NCBI GenBank assembly: GCA_963978545.1
Contig: OZ021729.1
Coordinates: 83,308,670-83,372,669, forward strand
Direction of reading: 5' to 3'
DNA: 64,000 nt
Source of the DNA: Linyphia triangularis
Lineage: Eukaryota; Arthropoda; Arachnida; Araneae; Linyphiidae
Numbering within the stretch: position 1 is the stretch's first letter; each line of letters begins with the position of its first letter. Positions 1-13,160 of this stretch are shown one piece after another. Both the position numbers and the translations under genes were made by a program. Below the pieces are notes generated by a model that searched no databases, was not told where the DNA came from, and saw nothing but the letters and a program-made list of their open reading frames with translations.

Positions 1-1084
1 CAATGAAATCTACTCTTATATTACAAGTAAAAACTATGCAGTCGCTACAATTTTTCTTGCGAAATACTCGCTTAGCATGAAAGATTTTGTGATCCCATTT
101 GAGTATGAAATGGCGCGCTAAAAGCTGATTTGCACTTTCTTAGAACGCCAGCCGGTAAGCTGGTCATACGGTTAGTGTTACGTGTTGATCGGAATGCCAG
201 CTTCGAGTTGACACTGTGCCAGCAGCTGGAACAATAGTATTGCTTAGCAAGCCTTACGCCACCTGTTGGTGATCACTAGACTGCTCTGGTGATTAGATGA
301 TGGGAGTTGACGCCCCAGTAAATAGAAAATCATTGATCTACTGCAGTCGCCAACCAGTGACGATTGATTTTAATTTGGGACTAAAATGATGCGTGTACAC
401 GCTGGCCATCTCAACTGGATGTAAATCAGCCTTTCGAATTTTCACCAGGCAGCTCGATAACTGATAATATTGCCACATTTGCCAACTTTCTTGCTCGTTT
501 ATCGGGGAAACTCGTTGAAAATCTGTTCATTGTCAATTTCCTGCCTTTTCTTGTTAACTCGCAAACTAATTTCTCGAGCTTCAGTTTATTGGGGGTAAAA
601 GTGGTTTTTTGCAAAGGGAGGAAAGTACCCATTTTTTCGAATCCTCGCCACTGGATGTTAGTGCTAGGTAAATCATGGCTGTTACACCATAAAATTCAAT
701 CTAAATATCCTTAATTTGAATCAAAGTATGAAAATGAACATATTTGGTCAAGATTGTCCTAGTTACTAAATGAAAACCTTAAATTAATTGAGTCGGAATA
801 ACTATTGCTGTGTTTAATTCCTTCAATACATCCCTTGGGAGAACTTTCGAATTAAATCTGTTTTGATGCAGGACTATTGTGCAGGTGTTCACTTTTAAAT
901 TGATTTTCTTGCATCTTGTGTGGGCGATTTGATTACAAAAATCGTGCCATGTTGGCGATTAAATCAAATCTTTCAAACATTTGATGAAATTAAGCAACCG
1001 TCTGGAAAAGCTAATGCTCCTTTAATAATAACGCCTGAAGGAAATGCAGTAGCTAGGTATATAAAAAAAAAAATTTGGAAGGAT
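1..1084. other. no gene seen
   Basis: AT-rich with a slightly GC-richer first 400 bases. Short ORFs at 426-632 and 920-1156 lack any support. Confidence 0.5.
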
Positions 1085-1440
1085 TTTTTTACACAAATTT
1101 CGCAGTTACATATTCTAACTACGTGGCACCGAGTTGTTACGGTGATCTGTCGTTGATGTATAGGTCCTAGTTTTTGGAGCTTCGCGAACCAGCTTTCTTC
1201 TCTCGTTGAAAGGTTCATTGCTAATCAAACACAAGCTCGCTTCGCTCGCTGAAAATTTGTTGCTACGCAAGTACAGGTTCGCTTCGCTCGATGAAAGGTT
1301 CATCGCTGCGGAAGCATAAACTCGCTTCACTCGCTAAAAGGTTAATTACAACAAAAATCCTTAATATTAGAATCCTGCCCCTGTCGAGAACCAATTCCGC
1401 CGTTAATACAATGATCCTTCACCCCTCTAAGAATATTTTA
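1085..1440 (+). repeat. repeat with internal TCGCTTCGCTCG units, copy 1
   Basis: gtcgttgatgtataggtcct, then three or four roughly 40 bp units of the form gctcgcttcgctcgctgaaa + ggttcattgctacg, then ccttaatattagaatcctgc. Matches the inverse copy at 21210-21570 across the whole length. Short ORFs on both strands come from the internal repetition. Confidence 0.65.
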
Positions 1441-1591
1441 ACATTGTGTTTGTCAATTCAAAAGGTCAAAACTATTTATGTTGAAAATTTCGGAGCCTAT
1501 TTTAAGTCTCTATAGAGGGACATCTATTTGAAAAATGTTATGACATAAATCAAATTATTTACCTCTCTTCCCCAACATCTAAATTAAGTTG

Positions 1592-1745
1592 CCAACCTAG
1601 TGACTGTGTGGTTAGTGATATTGCCTTGCATATCAAAGATGCCGAATTCTAAGTTAAGCAGGAATGTTTGTGATTCAGAATCCACGTTGAGCTGTAGATA
1701 CCGGCCTGATTAATCGTTTTTGGGCACGAAATCGGTGAATCTTTG
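1592..1745 (+). mobile_element. SINE-A copy, diverged
   Basis: Shares gactgtgtggttagtg, then aatccacgttgagctgtaga and cggcctgattaatcg with the family. The B-box is eroded (gccgaattctaagtt). No target duplication recognised. Confidence 0.7.
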
Positions 1746-1817
1746 ATTTAGAATCAGATATCTAAATGAAGTTCGACCAACATTTTTCTTGCTATTCGAT
1801 CAACTTAAATCGCATAC

Positions 1818-1978
1818 ATGTTAGCGCTTTGGACTCGCATGCCGAAGGTGCCGGTTTCGAATCCTGGGCTAGGCATGGTTATCCATTGTGATTCAGAATC
1901 CCAATTAAACACTAGTTACCGTCCTAACTATCCATTATCATGCATAAGAATAGGTTGAGTGAACAAATCAACCAACTG
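1818..1978 (+). mobile_element. SINE-A copy, diverged
   Basis: Contains gcatgccgaaggtgccggtt and tcgaatcctgggctaggcat (B-box well kept), then a diverged body and a tail ending acaaatcaacc. It lies about 75 bases after the previous copy in the same orientation. Confidence 0.75.
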
Positions 1979-2875
1979 CTCAACTTAAAAGTAGAGGTGT
2001 AGGCGAAGTGATACTCTAAATAAACATTCCAAAAAAATAAAATCTTCAATTTGTATTAATCTATTTGGACCAACTCAATATTAAGGTAATGCGCTAATTA
2101 TAAGTTCGTATTATTAAATTTGAGTCTATTTTACAATTTTCGAAGCTAACGAAAAACGGCAAATTGCTTAAATAAACGATATAAAAACGATTTGAATTTC
2201 ATTAAATGGATTGAAAACTATCCAGTTTAATTTTTATCCGAGTATTTTTAAAAACTTTTCCATATTTCTTAATTTTTGGATGCCAGCTTTACTAATTTAG
2301 GAATTCGAAAAATGAAATAAAGCCTAAAACAATTTCAACTTTTAACAAACTTAACTACATCAGAATCCTTCTCTATGTCCGAATATTAGCGTCTAACTGA
2401 ATCGAGGTGGTCCTTCATTTTATTAATTTGCTAGCATAAAAAATTTTAAGTAGTATATTGGACGTTGCGTTGAACGTGCATTATACGCCCCTCGAAGAAG
2501 GTTGGACTGATAGATTTGACCTATTGGTCCATTTCAGTCAAGTTCCTAACTTGGTTCTCAAAGCTGGATTGTTAATCCTGTCTCGATCGAGTTGGAAGTA
2601 ATTTATAAAAGAGCGTAACATATTTTGCAAATAAAATTTCGAATTCATGGGAAAAAAATTCAATAGCAATAATTCTTAAGCAGACTCGGTAATAGTAAAT
2701 TTAAGAAAATTCGAAGCGCGTGCTTTTTTTAGTCATTCAAAGTTGTTTTACGCATATGAAACGTATAGTGCAAAAAAAATCAAAATTTAGAGGAATGTCT
2801 ACTATTGAAATCTAGTTTCTGCAGAAAATTGATTTAAGAATGCTCGTTTTAAGAAGATTAAACTAGGTAAAGGTC

Positions 2876-3052
2876 CCACCTGATGGATGTGTGGTTAGAG
2901 CTCTGGCATCGCATGTCAAAGTTGCCTTGTTTTAATCCCTGGTTAGGCATGGATGTTCGTTGTGTTTCGGAATCCACTTTAAGCTGTAGGTCCCGGTCTG
3001 ATTAGCCGTCGTTGAGCATAGAAAATAAATCTTCGAGCGTACAAACCAATAA
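2876..3052 (+). mobile_element. SINE-A copy
   Basis: Begins cacctgatggatgtgtggtt, has body tggatgttcgttgtgtttcg and ggtctgattagccgtcgttg, and ends at acaaaccaataac. B-box damaged (cttgttttaatccct). Confidence 0.8.
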
Positions 3053-3226
3053 CAAGATTAAGCCTATGAACTTATCCTCGTTGCGGACCTTTTGAAACTA
3101 ACTTTAGCATAATACAAAATTCGGGTTTTCAATGTGAAGATCCTATAACTTTGTCGTTAAGTAATCTAATAGAAAATCGCAAATTGTTACAAACGTTTCG
3201 GTAAAGGACAACCTATTTTTTTTTTA

Positions 3227-4545
3227 AATAAAATGTTTTACGTGTAAATATTAGCGAGAGTTGGGAATAGCAAAGTTTCGTCTAAGTTCTGTTTGTTGGT
3301 GTGAAAGTCTCCCAAAGTCTTGCCAAATTCCTTCATTCCAAATTTATTCAAAAGTTTCCATCGGATGCATTCCACCTGATGTCTGTGTGGTTGGCACTTT
3401 GACCTCGCATGCCATAGGTGATGGGTGAGAATCTCTGTTTAGGTATGGATGTTCGTTGCGGTTTGGAATTTACGTTAAGCTGTTGGTCCCGTCCTGATTA
3501 GTCGTCATTGTGCATAAAAACAGGTCGTTGAACTCACAAAAACCAAACCCATCGGATGTACTGGATTTGTTGAATTATATATCATACCACTTTGCCGAGC
3601 ATCATTCATAAAAATATCCGTCTAGTAATTTAAGTCTGTTTCGATTGAATCAAATTATAAGTCGGCTTACATTTTATTTGATCCCATAGACTGTTAGCGA
3701 ATTAACATGGTGTCACAAGGGAAATTTTGCATCGATATTCGGGCTGCCTGGTTTTTAGAATTTTTTCCCATGTGAGACGCAAAAGCCTCGGAAGTACTCT
3801 TTCCAATAAGATCACTCTGTAATCTTGTATAATCCTCGGTTAACTCTTGCGCCATAATATCCTCACTACATAATAGGACTTTTTTTTGCCAATGATATCG
3901 TTCATGCCTTCTCTTAACTTTTTATATCTAACTTTCGATTGATTAATCGAGTTAGAAATATCTAAACGGTTTCTACAACGATAACCAAAGTAAAATAGGA
4001 ATAAAACGTCGTTTTTTAAATTGTTTTACGTGTACAAATTTCCACGAGTTGGGAGGGGGGACGGATAAAACAAAATTTTGATCGTCCGTGCGAAGGTCTT
4101 CCTTCCAAGATCTTGCCAAATCCCGACCTTCAGAATTTATTCAGAAGTTCCCATTGGATGTACTGGGTTTGTTGAATTGAATAACACACCAAATAATTTA
4201 GCTTCATTTTCATAAGAACAAGGGTTTTACAATTGGATGAGATTATAAGTCGACTTAAAATATTTAGTCTATTATTAAAGTGAGTTAACACGGTGACGAT
4301 AACAGAAATTTTAATTCGATATTCGGGCTGCCTGGATTTTCGAAATTTCCCCCATGCGAGAAGCGAATGACTCCTGTATTGCACTTGTATCATTGTATTT
4401 TCTCACTACATAACTAGCTATTTTACTGCTGATGACAATGTTCCAGTCATTTCGTAAATCTTTTCATACCCAACTTTCAATTAATTAATTGAAATATATA
4501 AACGGTTTCTACAACGATTACCAAAATAAAATAGGACTAAAACTA
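3227..4545. repeat. tandem duplication of ~0.6 kb
   Basis: Unit 1 at about 3227-4008 and unit 2 at about 4009-4545 share gttttacgtgta, tcttgccaaat, ggatgtactgg(a/g)tttgttg, gatattcgggctgcctgg and aacggtttctacaacgat in the same order. Unit 1 is longer by a SINE-A insertion (3368-3548). The units are well diverged. Confidence 0.7.
3368..3548 (+). mobile_element. SINE-A copy with 10 bp target duplication
   Basis: tRNA-derived head with a gtgtggtt A-box region and body sequence (tggatgttcgttgcggtttg, then cgtcctgattagtcgtcatt) of the SINE-A family. Exact duplication CCATCGGATG at 3358-3367 and 3549-3558. It sits in the first unit of a tandem duplication; the second unit has the empty site. Confidence 0.85.
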
Positions 4546-6984
4546 AGCAAATGCGAGTTGAAGACTGATTACTATTAAATATAAATGACTTGTTTTCTTG
4601 TGGGGACTTTGCAGTCGCCACACCAATTTGAAATTCAATAACTCATTTTAATTGCTTCTGCATCGTCTTGATTGAGACTCTCTTCATAATATTAAAGCAT
4701 GTTTTAACGAATATATTTTATTTAAGTAGTAAGTTGAATATAGGCAGCCATGAAAGGAGTTCACGTGGACGATTAACAAATTCGGTGAATTTCCAATGTT
4801 CCACACGACGCACTTCAGAAATCTGATTAGCAATATGAGGGTGTAAATTTTCGAAAGAGTAAACAAGATTTAAAAGTTTACGGAAGTGTAAATCTCATTA
4901 AAATCACTAAAATTATCCATTTAATAGCTGAGCATATGCAGTTGTCCAAGTTTAAAATTGCAAGGAGTGCTGGCATGTTGCGGTGTAGCACGGCTGTAGT
5001 ATCTTTTTCCGAAATTAAAAAGTAGTATCTGGAGAGCAGAGCCTTTGTTTTTTTGGGCACTCGGAATAGCCGCCTCGTCTCCACACTGGAAAAAAAAGAT
5101 AGTTTTTATTGAATGAGTACGCAACAGTTTAGCTTCTCAATACTTCTACCGTTTTCGGACCAATATACTAATAAAACCCTTGAGATTAAACTAGATAATT
5201 TAAACTACCTATTACTTAAACCAAATTAGTCTGTATTTCTGGTATCAAATTGTAATCGCTGTTTGAGTACATTTACAAATTTTGTCGCTCAAATGTTGGT
5301 TCTGGTAGGTAATTGCTCTGATGAATGAGGATCTTCTAAATTGAGTAATGATGTGTCAAATACGATACTAATTGCTAACACTTCACATTCATGGAAGTAA
5401 TGTTAAAAAATTTAACCAGTTAAATAAAAGTATTGGGTGTCCGCTTCCAGTTGTCTTGGGCAATCACACGCAAGGTTTTAGTTAATACTTGATAAAGGAT
5501 TTGTTAATGTTTAAATGGTAGGGCTAGATTCATAAAAGCATTGTTTTTTCAACTCGGTCAGCTTCGTTTCAAAGATATAAAGTGAAGTAGTTTTTTTTTT
5601 TTCTGCTGGAATCGTTCGAGAGACCTTTGCTTTCCCAGCCAGATACTCTACCGCTAGACGAAAGAGATCTCTTGTGTCTAGGAGTTGTATCTGTTATTTG
5701 TAAGCGAGACCACCACAGATGTAACGAGTGTTGCACTAAATCTGTAGAGCCTGATATTTTAATGTCATGCTTTGTGGAGTAGGGATAAATTGGAGGGTTG
5801 AATGCAAACAGACCAGGTTACATTTTTTTAGATATCCTAGCAGGCAGTTTGACAGATTTTATCATTTAAGTATAAGCAATAAGAAAATTGCCTTTTCCTA
5901 TGCCAAAGGAAACCAGATGAATAAATACAACTGCACTGCTTTGCTGTTTTGGTTATCTTCCAGTACATGTCCTTTAGGAGAAGTTTCCGATTCTCCGACT
6001 ACAACTTCTGGATAGCTTATAATCGATTTCTGCTCTGCAAGACCATAAAACCAATCTCTCCCCATCTATGTTATAGCTTGTGGTTTCAAACGCATTGTAA
6101 CAAGTTTAGGGAAAGTTGCCGATATTGATCTCTATCGGTGAATGCTAAGCCTTCAAGTCAATTTGTCCAGAAGTTATTGCTGAAATCCCATATGCGGAGG
6201 TCTCTCGGAATATTTTTACCCTGGACCTTAAGTCCAAGGGTATTGTTTTCAATTGGTCAAAAGTTGGTCCGTTCCCACTTAATGTTTGGGCATGCGCAGA
6301 AAAGGCATTGTGAGGACATGTGCCTGCTTGCATGAAAAGAGAAGTACACCGAGGTTCAGTTGTATTGATGTATCGATGTCTTTTAAAACTCAAAGACTTT
6401 TTAATGGGTTGGACACGAGCCCCAAGGTCAACTGTACATCGACCCTAAGCAGATTATTTGTTATTTAATTGTGAGCTTTCTGATCGAACTGGATGTCATC
6501 TGGTCTGTTTGTAATAGCCCTCTTAGCCAATAATCAAATAATTTACAATTTCTTTTGTTGTACGACCCTGGAGATACCATAAATGCATACGGTAAATACA
6601 ATTGCAATATTTTAAATTTAATTTCGCATTTACCGGATGTCTAGCAGCTAAATTCCACGGTGAAATAAGATTGTTTCACCATTGAGCCACATTTTTACTT
6701 CTGAGAATTTGTAAATAATTGTACATTATGTAAATGTTTGAAAAATTAATGTTATGATTTGTTTCCTCGAAGAAACGAGGACATTGGATTATTGTTTATT
6801 CTTCACAACGAATTGAATAATTCTTCAAACAGTAAAAGCAAATGCCATTCAGGCTCGCACAAAGTTTTTATTTGTCCAATAACATTTATTGGATGCTACT
6901 GATTTTTTTAAGTGGGCCACTAATTTTTTGGGCCCAGGTGAAAAGGACTTTTTTAAGCCGTAAGAACTCTCGAAAAGCGTCTTT
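4546..6984. other. spacer without recognised gene
   Basis: Apart from the tRNA-like sequence at 5591, I see only AT-rich DNA. The part 6100-6470 is GC-richer with overlapping short ORFs on both strands and no splice context or protein similarity that I recognise. Confidence 0.45.
5591..5670 (-). pseudogene. tRNA-like sequence with poly-A tail
   Basis: Minus strand reads cgtctagcggtagagtatct (A-box-like) and ggtctctcgaacgattccag (B-box-like), followed by a run of 12 A. A cloverleaf anticodon arm cannot be drawn convincingly. The A-tail points to a retroposed tRNA pseudogene or SINE head, not a working tRNA gene. Confidence 0.4.
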
Positions 6985-7136
6985 GTTATGCCAATACCTG
7001 ATGGGTGCCTTGCATGCTAAAGCTACTGGGTTCGAATTCTGCTTTAGGCATGAATGATGTTTATGGAGTTGTTAAACCCTGCCTGATTAGCTGCTGTTGT
7101 GCACAAAAATAGGTTATCCAGCGCACAAACCAACTT
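6985..7136 (+). mobile_element. SINE-A copy, damaged head
   Basis: B-box actgggttcgaattctgctt, then gcctgattagctgctgttgt and the tail cgcacaaaccaac. The A-box part is shortened. Confidence 0.7.
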
Positions 7137-7320
7137 TTGAACAGGTATATCGAGACGTATTTCTTGGTTGTTTTGTTTGAAAGAGTGGAAGGATTTTGGC
7201 AAGTAATCCTGGTGCTGCTAGACATCCGGATAAATGTTATAACTGTCTTTTATTTTCAGGTGCTTCTATATATATATATATATTTTCTTTACATGTGGTG
7301 GACTGCTCCCAACTTTCAAA

Positions 7321-7511
7321 TGTAGGGTGACTTCAAAAATCTATTCTTTTTTGTACAAAAGTGCGATCTTTTTTTCATGGTCTTTGATGGCACTGCTAAA
7401 TTTGCTTCCTCATATACTGGTATTTATTATTTAAACTAAATAAAAGTATAATCGACAAACCATCTATACAATTTTTCAATTATTTCTAAAATTTTACATT
7501 GTCACCCTACA
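7321..7511. mobile_element. candidate MITE with TGTAGGGTGAC ends
   Basis: TGTAGGGTGAC at the left and GTCACCCTACA at the right, 191 bp apart, AT-rich between. Arms short; duplication not certain. Confidence 0.45.
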
Positions 7512-10500
7512 TCGTACGCATTTGTATTTGGAAATACCCTCCCCCTCCCATTCCCTTTATCCCTTGAAATTCCATATTGTAATTTTCATTTTAAATTTCC
7601 AAAAACTCAATTAGACATTTCGATGAATATACATAAATTTTAGATGCCTTTCCCAGTACCTACATTTTAATTACTTGAATCGGTTCATGTCGACAAGACT
7701 CGTATTTAAAAAAAAATTGCATTACCATTAAATTCATGTAAACGTCTTTCTTCGGAAGTCGTGTGTAAATCATTTCTTTAAAATACAGTGGACGCAAGAC
7801 GGCGTATTTAATTTTCTCCATTATTTGAAAAATGCAATTTTATATCCCCAATAGAAAGCAATCTTGAACAATTTCTTGATTGGCAGTAAATATTTCAGCA
7901 ACTTTCGCTACGCAAATTTTTATTTCTTTAGTAAAATATTAAAAATGAAACAGATTTCAAAATTTTCTCCTAAATTTGCTATCCTTCAAGCAAATTGCGC
8001 CTGCTGTTTCCAATTATTTAGAGATTACCGATTAGTAATCTAACGTTTTTTATTATTTTAGATTACTAATAGATACTAAATCTTAATATCGATCAGAAAT
8101 CTTGTTTTGAGGTAGTAGTGTTAGTTTGAATGCAACTATCAAACTCGCACTAGCTTTAGTTCTTCTGCAACCCAGCAGTTTAGTTGTACAATGTTATATT
8201 TAACATTAAAACAATTCATGTACTTTGATTTCAATTTAGGAAATTTATATCAAAGTACTGTAAATTTTTAAGTTAGAAATTTTCCAGCAAAAATATGAAA
8301 ATTTTTTATGTATATTTGAAAAACTCTGCCTATTTTCGTAATAAGTTGGCTATTGTAAGTTACATAGTCTCGTCCAACATTTTAATTTTATGGCTGTGTT
8401 CAATAATTAGTTTGTAATTTGATTCCTTGTCGTTAAGTCTGAAGAATTGTCTTTATGAATATATTTAAAGATTTATTTTGATATAAATTTAATTATAAAA
8501 AGTATACCGAAATACATTTACTTAGCAATACCTCAATTTAATTCGTGTTTGAATTAAATAGAAATTATGAAATATTAATTTTAATGTTAAATTTTTTTAA
8601 CTTATTTAATAAATTTAATATTTAACCTTCAGTTTGGGCACATTTGATAAGAAAGGTACTTGTAATTCTGTAGCTTCACCTACTGATATGGTCGACTGGA
8701 ATGAGACTTATGCAAAAATATTTATATTCTCCACGCGACTCTACTCATAATCATTATTTGAAAATTGCATAAATGTAAGTCATTATGCGTCAACTTTTTA
8801 ATTGTGACTCGTAAGATACACTGCACTTACTCGGCAGTTATCATTTTTCTTGCCCCCGACGGAAGGTTAATACAAGAACGTTAACGATTTCCTACAGGCG
8901 AGGTATTAAATATTTTTTTTAGCACATTTAAATGGAAATTATAAGATGTAGAGGCAATATTCTTTAAAAAATTTCATATAAAATTTGTGAACCACTGTCT
9001 ATTCATTGTGCATGTCGCTTTACCATTCCACAGTAACTTTGAGCTTTTTTCTCCGTTAAAATGTAATCTATCGTTTCTTCAGCAAGTCTCAAATTGTTAT
9101 ATGTAAAAGTATTTGAGTTATCACCATGACTTTTTGAGAGTTTTAAATGTTCATAATGCCTCTTTCTGATGTATCAATATCCCATTGCAATTTACATCCA
9201 CTGCAATAATTTTTTTTAAAATATAACATGAAAATTTAAAATGTGATATTATCTAAAGTTTTGTGTTTTTGTGATCCGAATATATATGCATTAAATCAGT
9301 GTTATACAGAATTGTATAGTTGTATGTGTGCACAAGCTTATGTTAATGTGTCATCATAGATTTTGAGAGTGCCGTTTGATTTGACGTGATTTTGAGCAAC
9401 GTGGAGAGCACAGAGTGGGGCATGTGCATTTTGGCTAAAATCAAATTGGCTGATGGAGGAGGTTCTTTCTATCAGCTGATTAGATGCCAACTGAGTGCTT
9501 ATTCTTCTTCATGATCATTGCTGAGCTGGTCCCCAGTGATATCGGTTGCTTTTGGAGAACAATTTGCTCAAGCAGAATTGCATTCAGCGTTGAGCTATCA
9601 TTGTCTTGTGGAGGCATGCTTTTCTACGTATGATCAGTCTTGTGAAGTCTGAACAGAACCATTCATCGACTCGGACATATTATATCACCACTAAACTTCA
9701 TGTGCAATACGATTGCCACGTAAGACTACAGTGAAGTAGTTCTGTACTAGAGTATACTGCAGTATATGTTTATTAATGGCTACCAGCACAAAACACGTAA
9801 ATGTGTAAAGATACTTTTTTATGACTAATGCTTGGTTAAACTTTGTAATACCTAGTAGCAATGAAATATAGTACTTTGTAATGTCTGAAAAGAAACGTTC
9901 TGTGTTTAATGTAACTGTACTGATAACTCTTGGTTTCAGTATACTGCTTATTTAATCGCCATTACACTTGCGAGTTACTGAAACATGTATGTTTCTATTT
10001 TCTGCCATATATTTCAAATAAATGTTTGCTTAAACAATTATAATTTTTAAAACTTGTTCACGTTATGAAAGTAAACCACGTGATTGCGTAATTGTTTGTA
10101 CTATTTAGGAAGATATTGTCATCAGAAAGAGGCAAATTATGAAACTTTTACAAAACACTTTATCTAGTAATATTTCTGTTGTAATGATTGTCTTGGTAGC
10201 GTTCAACAAGACTGTCAAACGAGTATTACCACATTAATTGTGTTTTAGAAAGGTAATCCTATTTTTCCCCCATGTTTCTCAAAGGTATCGATCTTAAATT
10301 TAAACCTCATTGAAGTATAAGAGTGAAAATTTACCTGAAAGTATAAACTTATAATTTTACTGACTTTAAAAACTAATGGGACCTATCCTCTGCAAAACAT
10401 CTAAAATTGGAGCTAGGTTAATGTCAAATTCCTAAATGCTTCGTCCAAAGGTGGTTGTAAGATCACGCAAGCTTATTACTCGAGAGTGGTAGGGTAGAGT

Positions 10501-10543
10501 GTAGGGCTATTATTTAACTTGCATTTAATTAAATAATATTTAA
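7512..10543. other. AT-rich spacer; possible transcribed block at 9360-10030
   Basis: Mostly AT-rich with no coding signal. From 9360 to about 9770 the sequence is GC-richer, follows an acceptor-like gtcatcatag, has stops in all frames and is followed by aataaa at about 10018; it could be an untranslated last exon, but nothing proves it. Confidence 0.3.
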
Positions 10544-10777
10544 CCCCTTGACATACAAATATTTGTGCAGTCAATAAACACGGATTGTTTCGGAAATAAC
10601 TGCCAACAGAGTGCCGATGCGATTCTTTTAACCATACTATTGAAAGGGGGAAAGCATCTTCAGCAGTCTAGACAAAACAGCATCGATGCACGACCAAAGC
10701 AGAAAATATAATATACTGCCCGATGTTCACCGAAGACAGTTCTTGTCTCCTCGAAGAAGTCATTGTATGTCAAGGGA
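10544..10777. mobile_element. piggyBac-like MITE (234 bp)
   Basis: Inverted ends CCCCTTGACATACAA and TTGTATGTCAAGGG, next to TTAA on the left (10540-10543) and TTAT on the right (10778-10781, one change). Ends beginning CCC and a TTAA target fit piggyBac. No coding capacity. Confidence 0.6.
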
Positions 10778-10957
10778 TTATAATTTACAGATTATGATTC
10801 ATGGCTGAAAGAGTGACCATGATTAATTTTGCTCAACTTTTGTTTGAGACTTACGAGCAACGATATTCATTAGATTACTGATAAATGAGAAGCTTGCTTT
10901 CAGTTATATGCAATTTTTTTTTAATTCAGTGTTCCTTGCTGTAGGGCTTGGTTTGTT

Positions 10958-11122
10958 TATACTCAACGACCTATTTTTTTGCACAATGACGGCTAATCAG
11001 GCCAGGACCTACAGTTTAACGTGGATTCCGAACCACAACGAACACCTAAACCGGGATTCAAACCCGGCACCTTTGACATGCCAGGCCAGAGTGCTAACCC
11101 CACAGCCATTAGTCGGTCTTGA
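10958..11122 (-). mobile_element. SINE-A copy, minus strand
   Basis: On the minus strand, ggctgtggggttagcactct, gccgggtttgaatcccggtt and the family body. Flanks are ccctacagcaag on the tail side and cccttacagtcaag on the head side, a target duplication decayed by small indels. An ORF across it is incidental. Confidence 0.8.
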
Positions 11123-11459
11123 CTGTAAGGGAAATAAAGCTCAAAGTCTGTGGAATGGTAATTATGAACAATGTATTGCTTCTGTTCATTGATATTGATA
11201 GCAATATGTTAAGTAATATGTAATACATAAATGCAATACTGTAAGAAATCATTGTGGCAAAGCTTGCTGAATATTTTTGAAATACTCTTAATGTGTTCCA
11301 AGATAAGATGTGTAAATAAGATCATTATAGAATTGTCTTATATAAATTTAAAGCTTTAAATAAATTGTTATAATTTCAAAACCTTGCAGTTCATTTATAG
11401 TTTTCACTCTTTTGATCTTAATTCAACTAATTTGCTACGAAATTTTATTCCTCGTGCAT

Positions 11460-12540
11460 TTTTAGCAATCGCCATATAAGCATTCCACATTTCGGACTTT
11501 TGATTCCAATTCGATCCCTGAAAATTGATTTATAGAAATTAAGATAGATTATCTATGTTCCCCCTTGTTGACATTCCGAATCGAGTTTAGTGTTTTGACT
11601 ATATTGAAAGTGTGACATCGGGATATTCCTCTTTTGGAACGTTTCAAATCCTTAAATAGTTCAGGGGAATAGCTTTTAATCTACTTGTCTTTGTTGACTT
11701 GTATCAAATATCATTGTACCTACATTACACTTCCCTCTTGTAAAACGTCTGTCCTTCTTTCGACCCCTTAAAAGTGGTTAATCAACATAGAAATAGATTA
11801 AATGTTCTATATCTGTTGTTGACAACCAAATCTGAGTTTTGACTATGGCTAGTGGGAGAATTAGCGATGCGAGTCGGAGCTTGGTATTTTATATGCAGAC
11901 TAGCTGAATACCAGTGCTTCAAATTTTACCATGTGCATATTAGCAATCAAAAGACAGTCCACATCTTGGATATTCGATAACTTTGCAACCTCTTAAAATT
12001 AGTTTTTATCAAATCAGAAATACTTTACTTTATCGATATAAAATTCCATTGGTATCAAATTTCAGAACTATGACTATATTGAAAGTAGGACATTTGGATA
12101 TTTCTTTTATGGATAGGTTTGACCCTTTAAAATTAGTTAACAGGGATCACAATAAGTTACTTTATTATTTTTGTCCTTGTTGACTTTTATGCCATATTTC
12201 ATTGGTGTGACAATATAGCAAGTATGGCATTGGAATATTCCACGATGGAACGTTCAGCCTTTTTCGACCCCTTAAAGTTGGTTAATCGACATCAGAATGT
12301 TCTTTTTGTAGTTTCGTTCTTGTTAATACATCAAGTATCGGAGTTGTTGCTACATTGGAAGTGGCCCATTTGTTCGTTTGGAAAGTTTTACCCATTTTCG
12401 AATAAATAAAATTGGCTAATTGAGATCGAAATACCTTTTCCAGTGTTTGTCACTGTTAACCAATTTTCAGAGTTTTGACAATAGGAAGTGGGAGAATTAG
12501 TGATGAATGAGTGAGGGCTTTGCTTTTTATCAAGATTAAC
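11460..12540. repeat. degenerate tandem array, ~155 bp unit
   Basis: Recurring order in each unit: gaccccttaaaa(g)ttggttaat, then cttgttgac, a ttttgactatattgaaagt segment, and a ggatattcc...ttggaacgtt segment. About six to seven diverged units. Both a middle and the last unit end in agtgggagaattag(c/t)gatg. No open frame kept. Confidence 0.6.
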
Positions 12541-12921
12541 TAATCTCAAATAGAAGCGGCAAATTTGTAGGATATCCGGCAAATCTTTTGGCAAGATTGA
12601 ATTGGGCCGCTTTCTAAATATTATTTCTACTTTGCTCCTGTTAAACTTTAATTGAAAACTTTCATTTATAAAATTTAAAAAAATGAACTTTTATTAAAAC
12701 TTTGAAAGGTATGTGGATTGAAAAATTACTATCGAAATATTGGTTCTTATGGCTCTTTCACTCCTTAATTTCTATGTACAAAAACTTATTTTGGAACAAC
12801 ATGTTAACAATTTAAAGTTGATTAACTGGGGAAATTATGGAGGAATTCAGGCAAAAAATTTTGAATTAGTTTCAAAAACGATTTTTTAAGGTATTTACGG
12901 GGCAATTCACTGGATGACATA

Positions 12922-13127
12922 CACTGTTAAAAATTTTGTTCCACCTTGCACCAAAAATTGGTTCCCATTTAGCTGCCACCAACATTTGGTGCTTAGTTTC
13001 ACGATTTAATGGTGCAACCTCGGACCGTAAGCACCATTAAATCGCGAAACTAAGCACCAAATGTTGGTGGCAGCTAAATGGGAACCAAATTTTGGTGCAT
13101 GGTGGACAACTTTTTTTTTTAACAGTG
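12922..13127. mobile_element. foldback MITE with TA duplication (206 bp)
   Basis: Almost perfectly palindromic: the left arm reads CACTGTTAAAAA, then through ttggttcccatttagctgcc; the right arm is its reverse complement, ending AACAGTG. Flanked by TA (12920-12921, 13128-13129). No coding capacity. Tc1/mariner-type by its duplication. Confidence 0.85.
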
Positions 13128-13160
13128 TAGTGGACACATAGCGGTCTTTTCACAAACTTG

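Noticed and set aside
10908..11192. 94-residue ORF on the + strand
   Set aside because: It is the translated antisense of a SINE-A copy.
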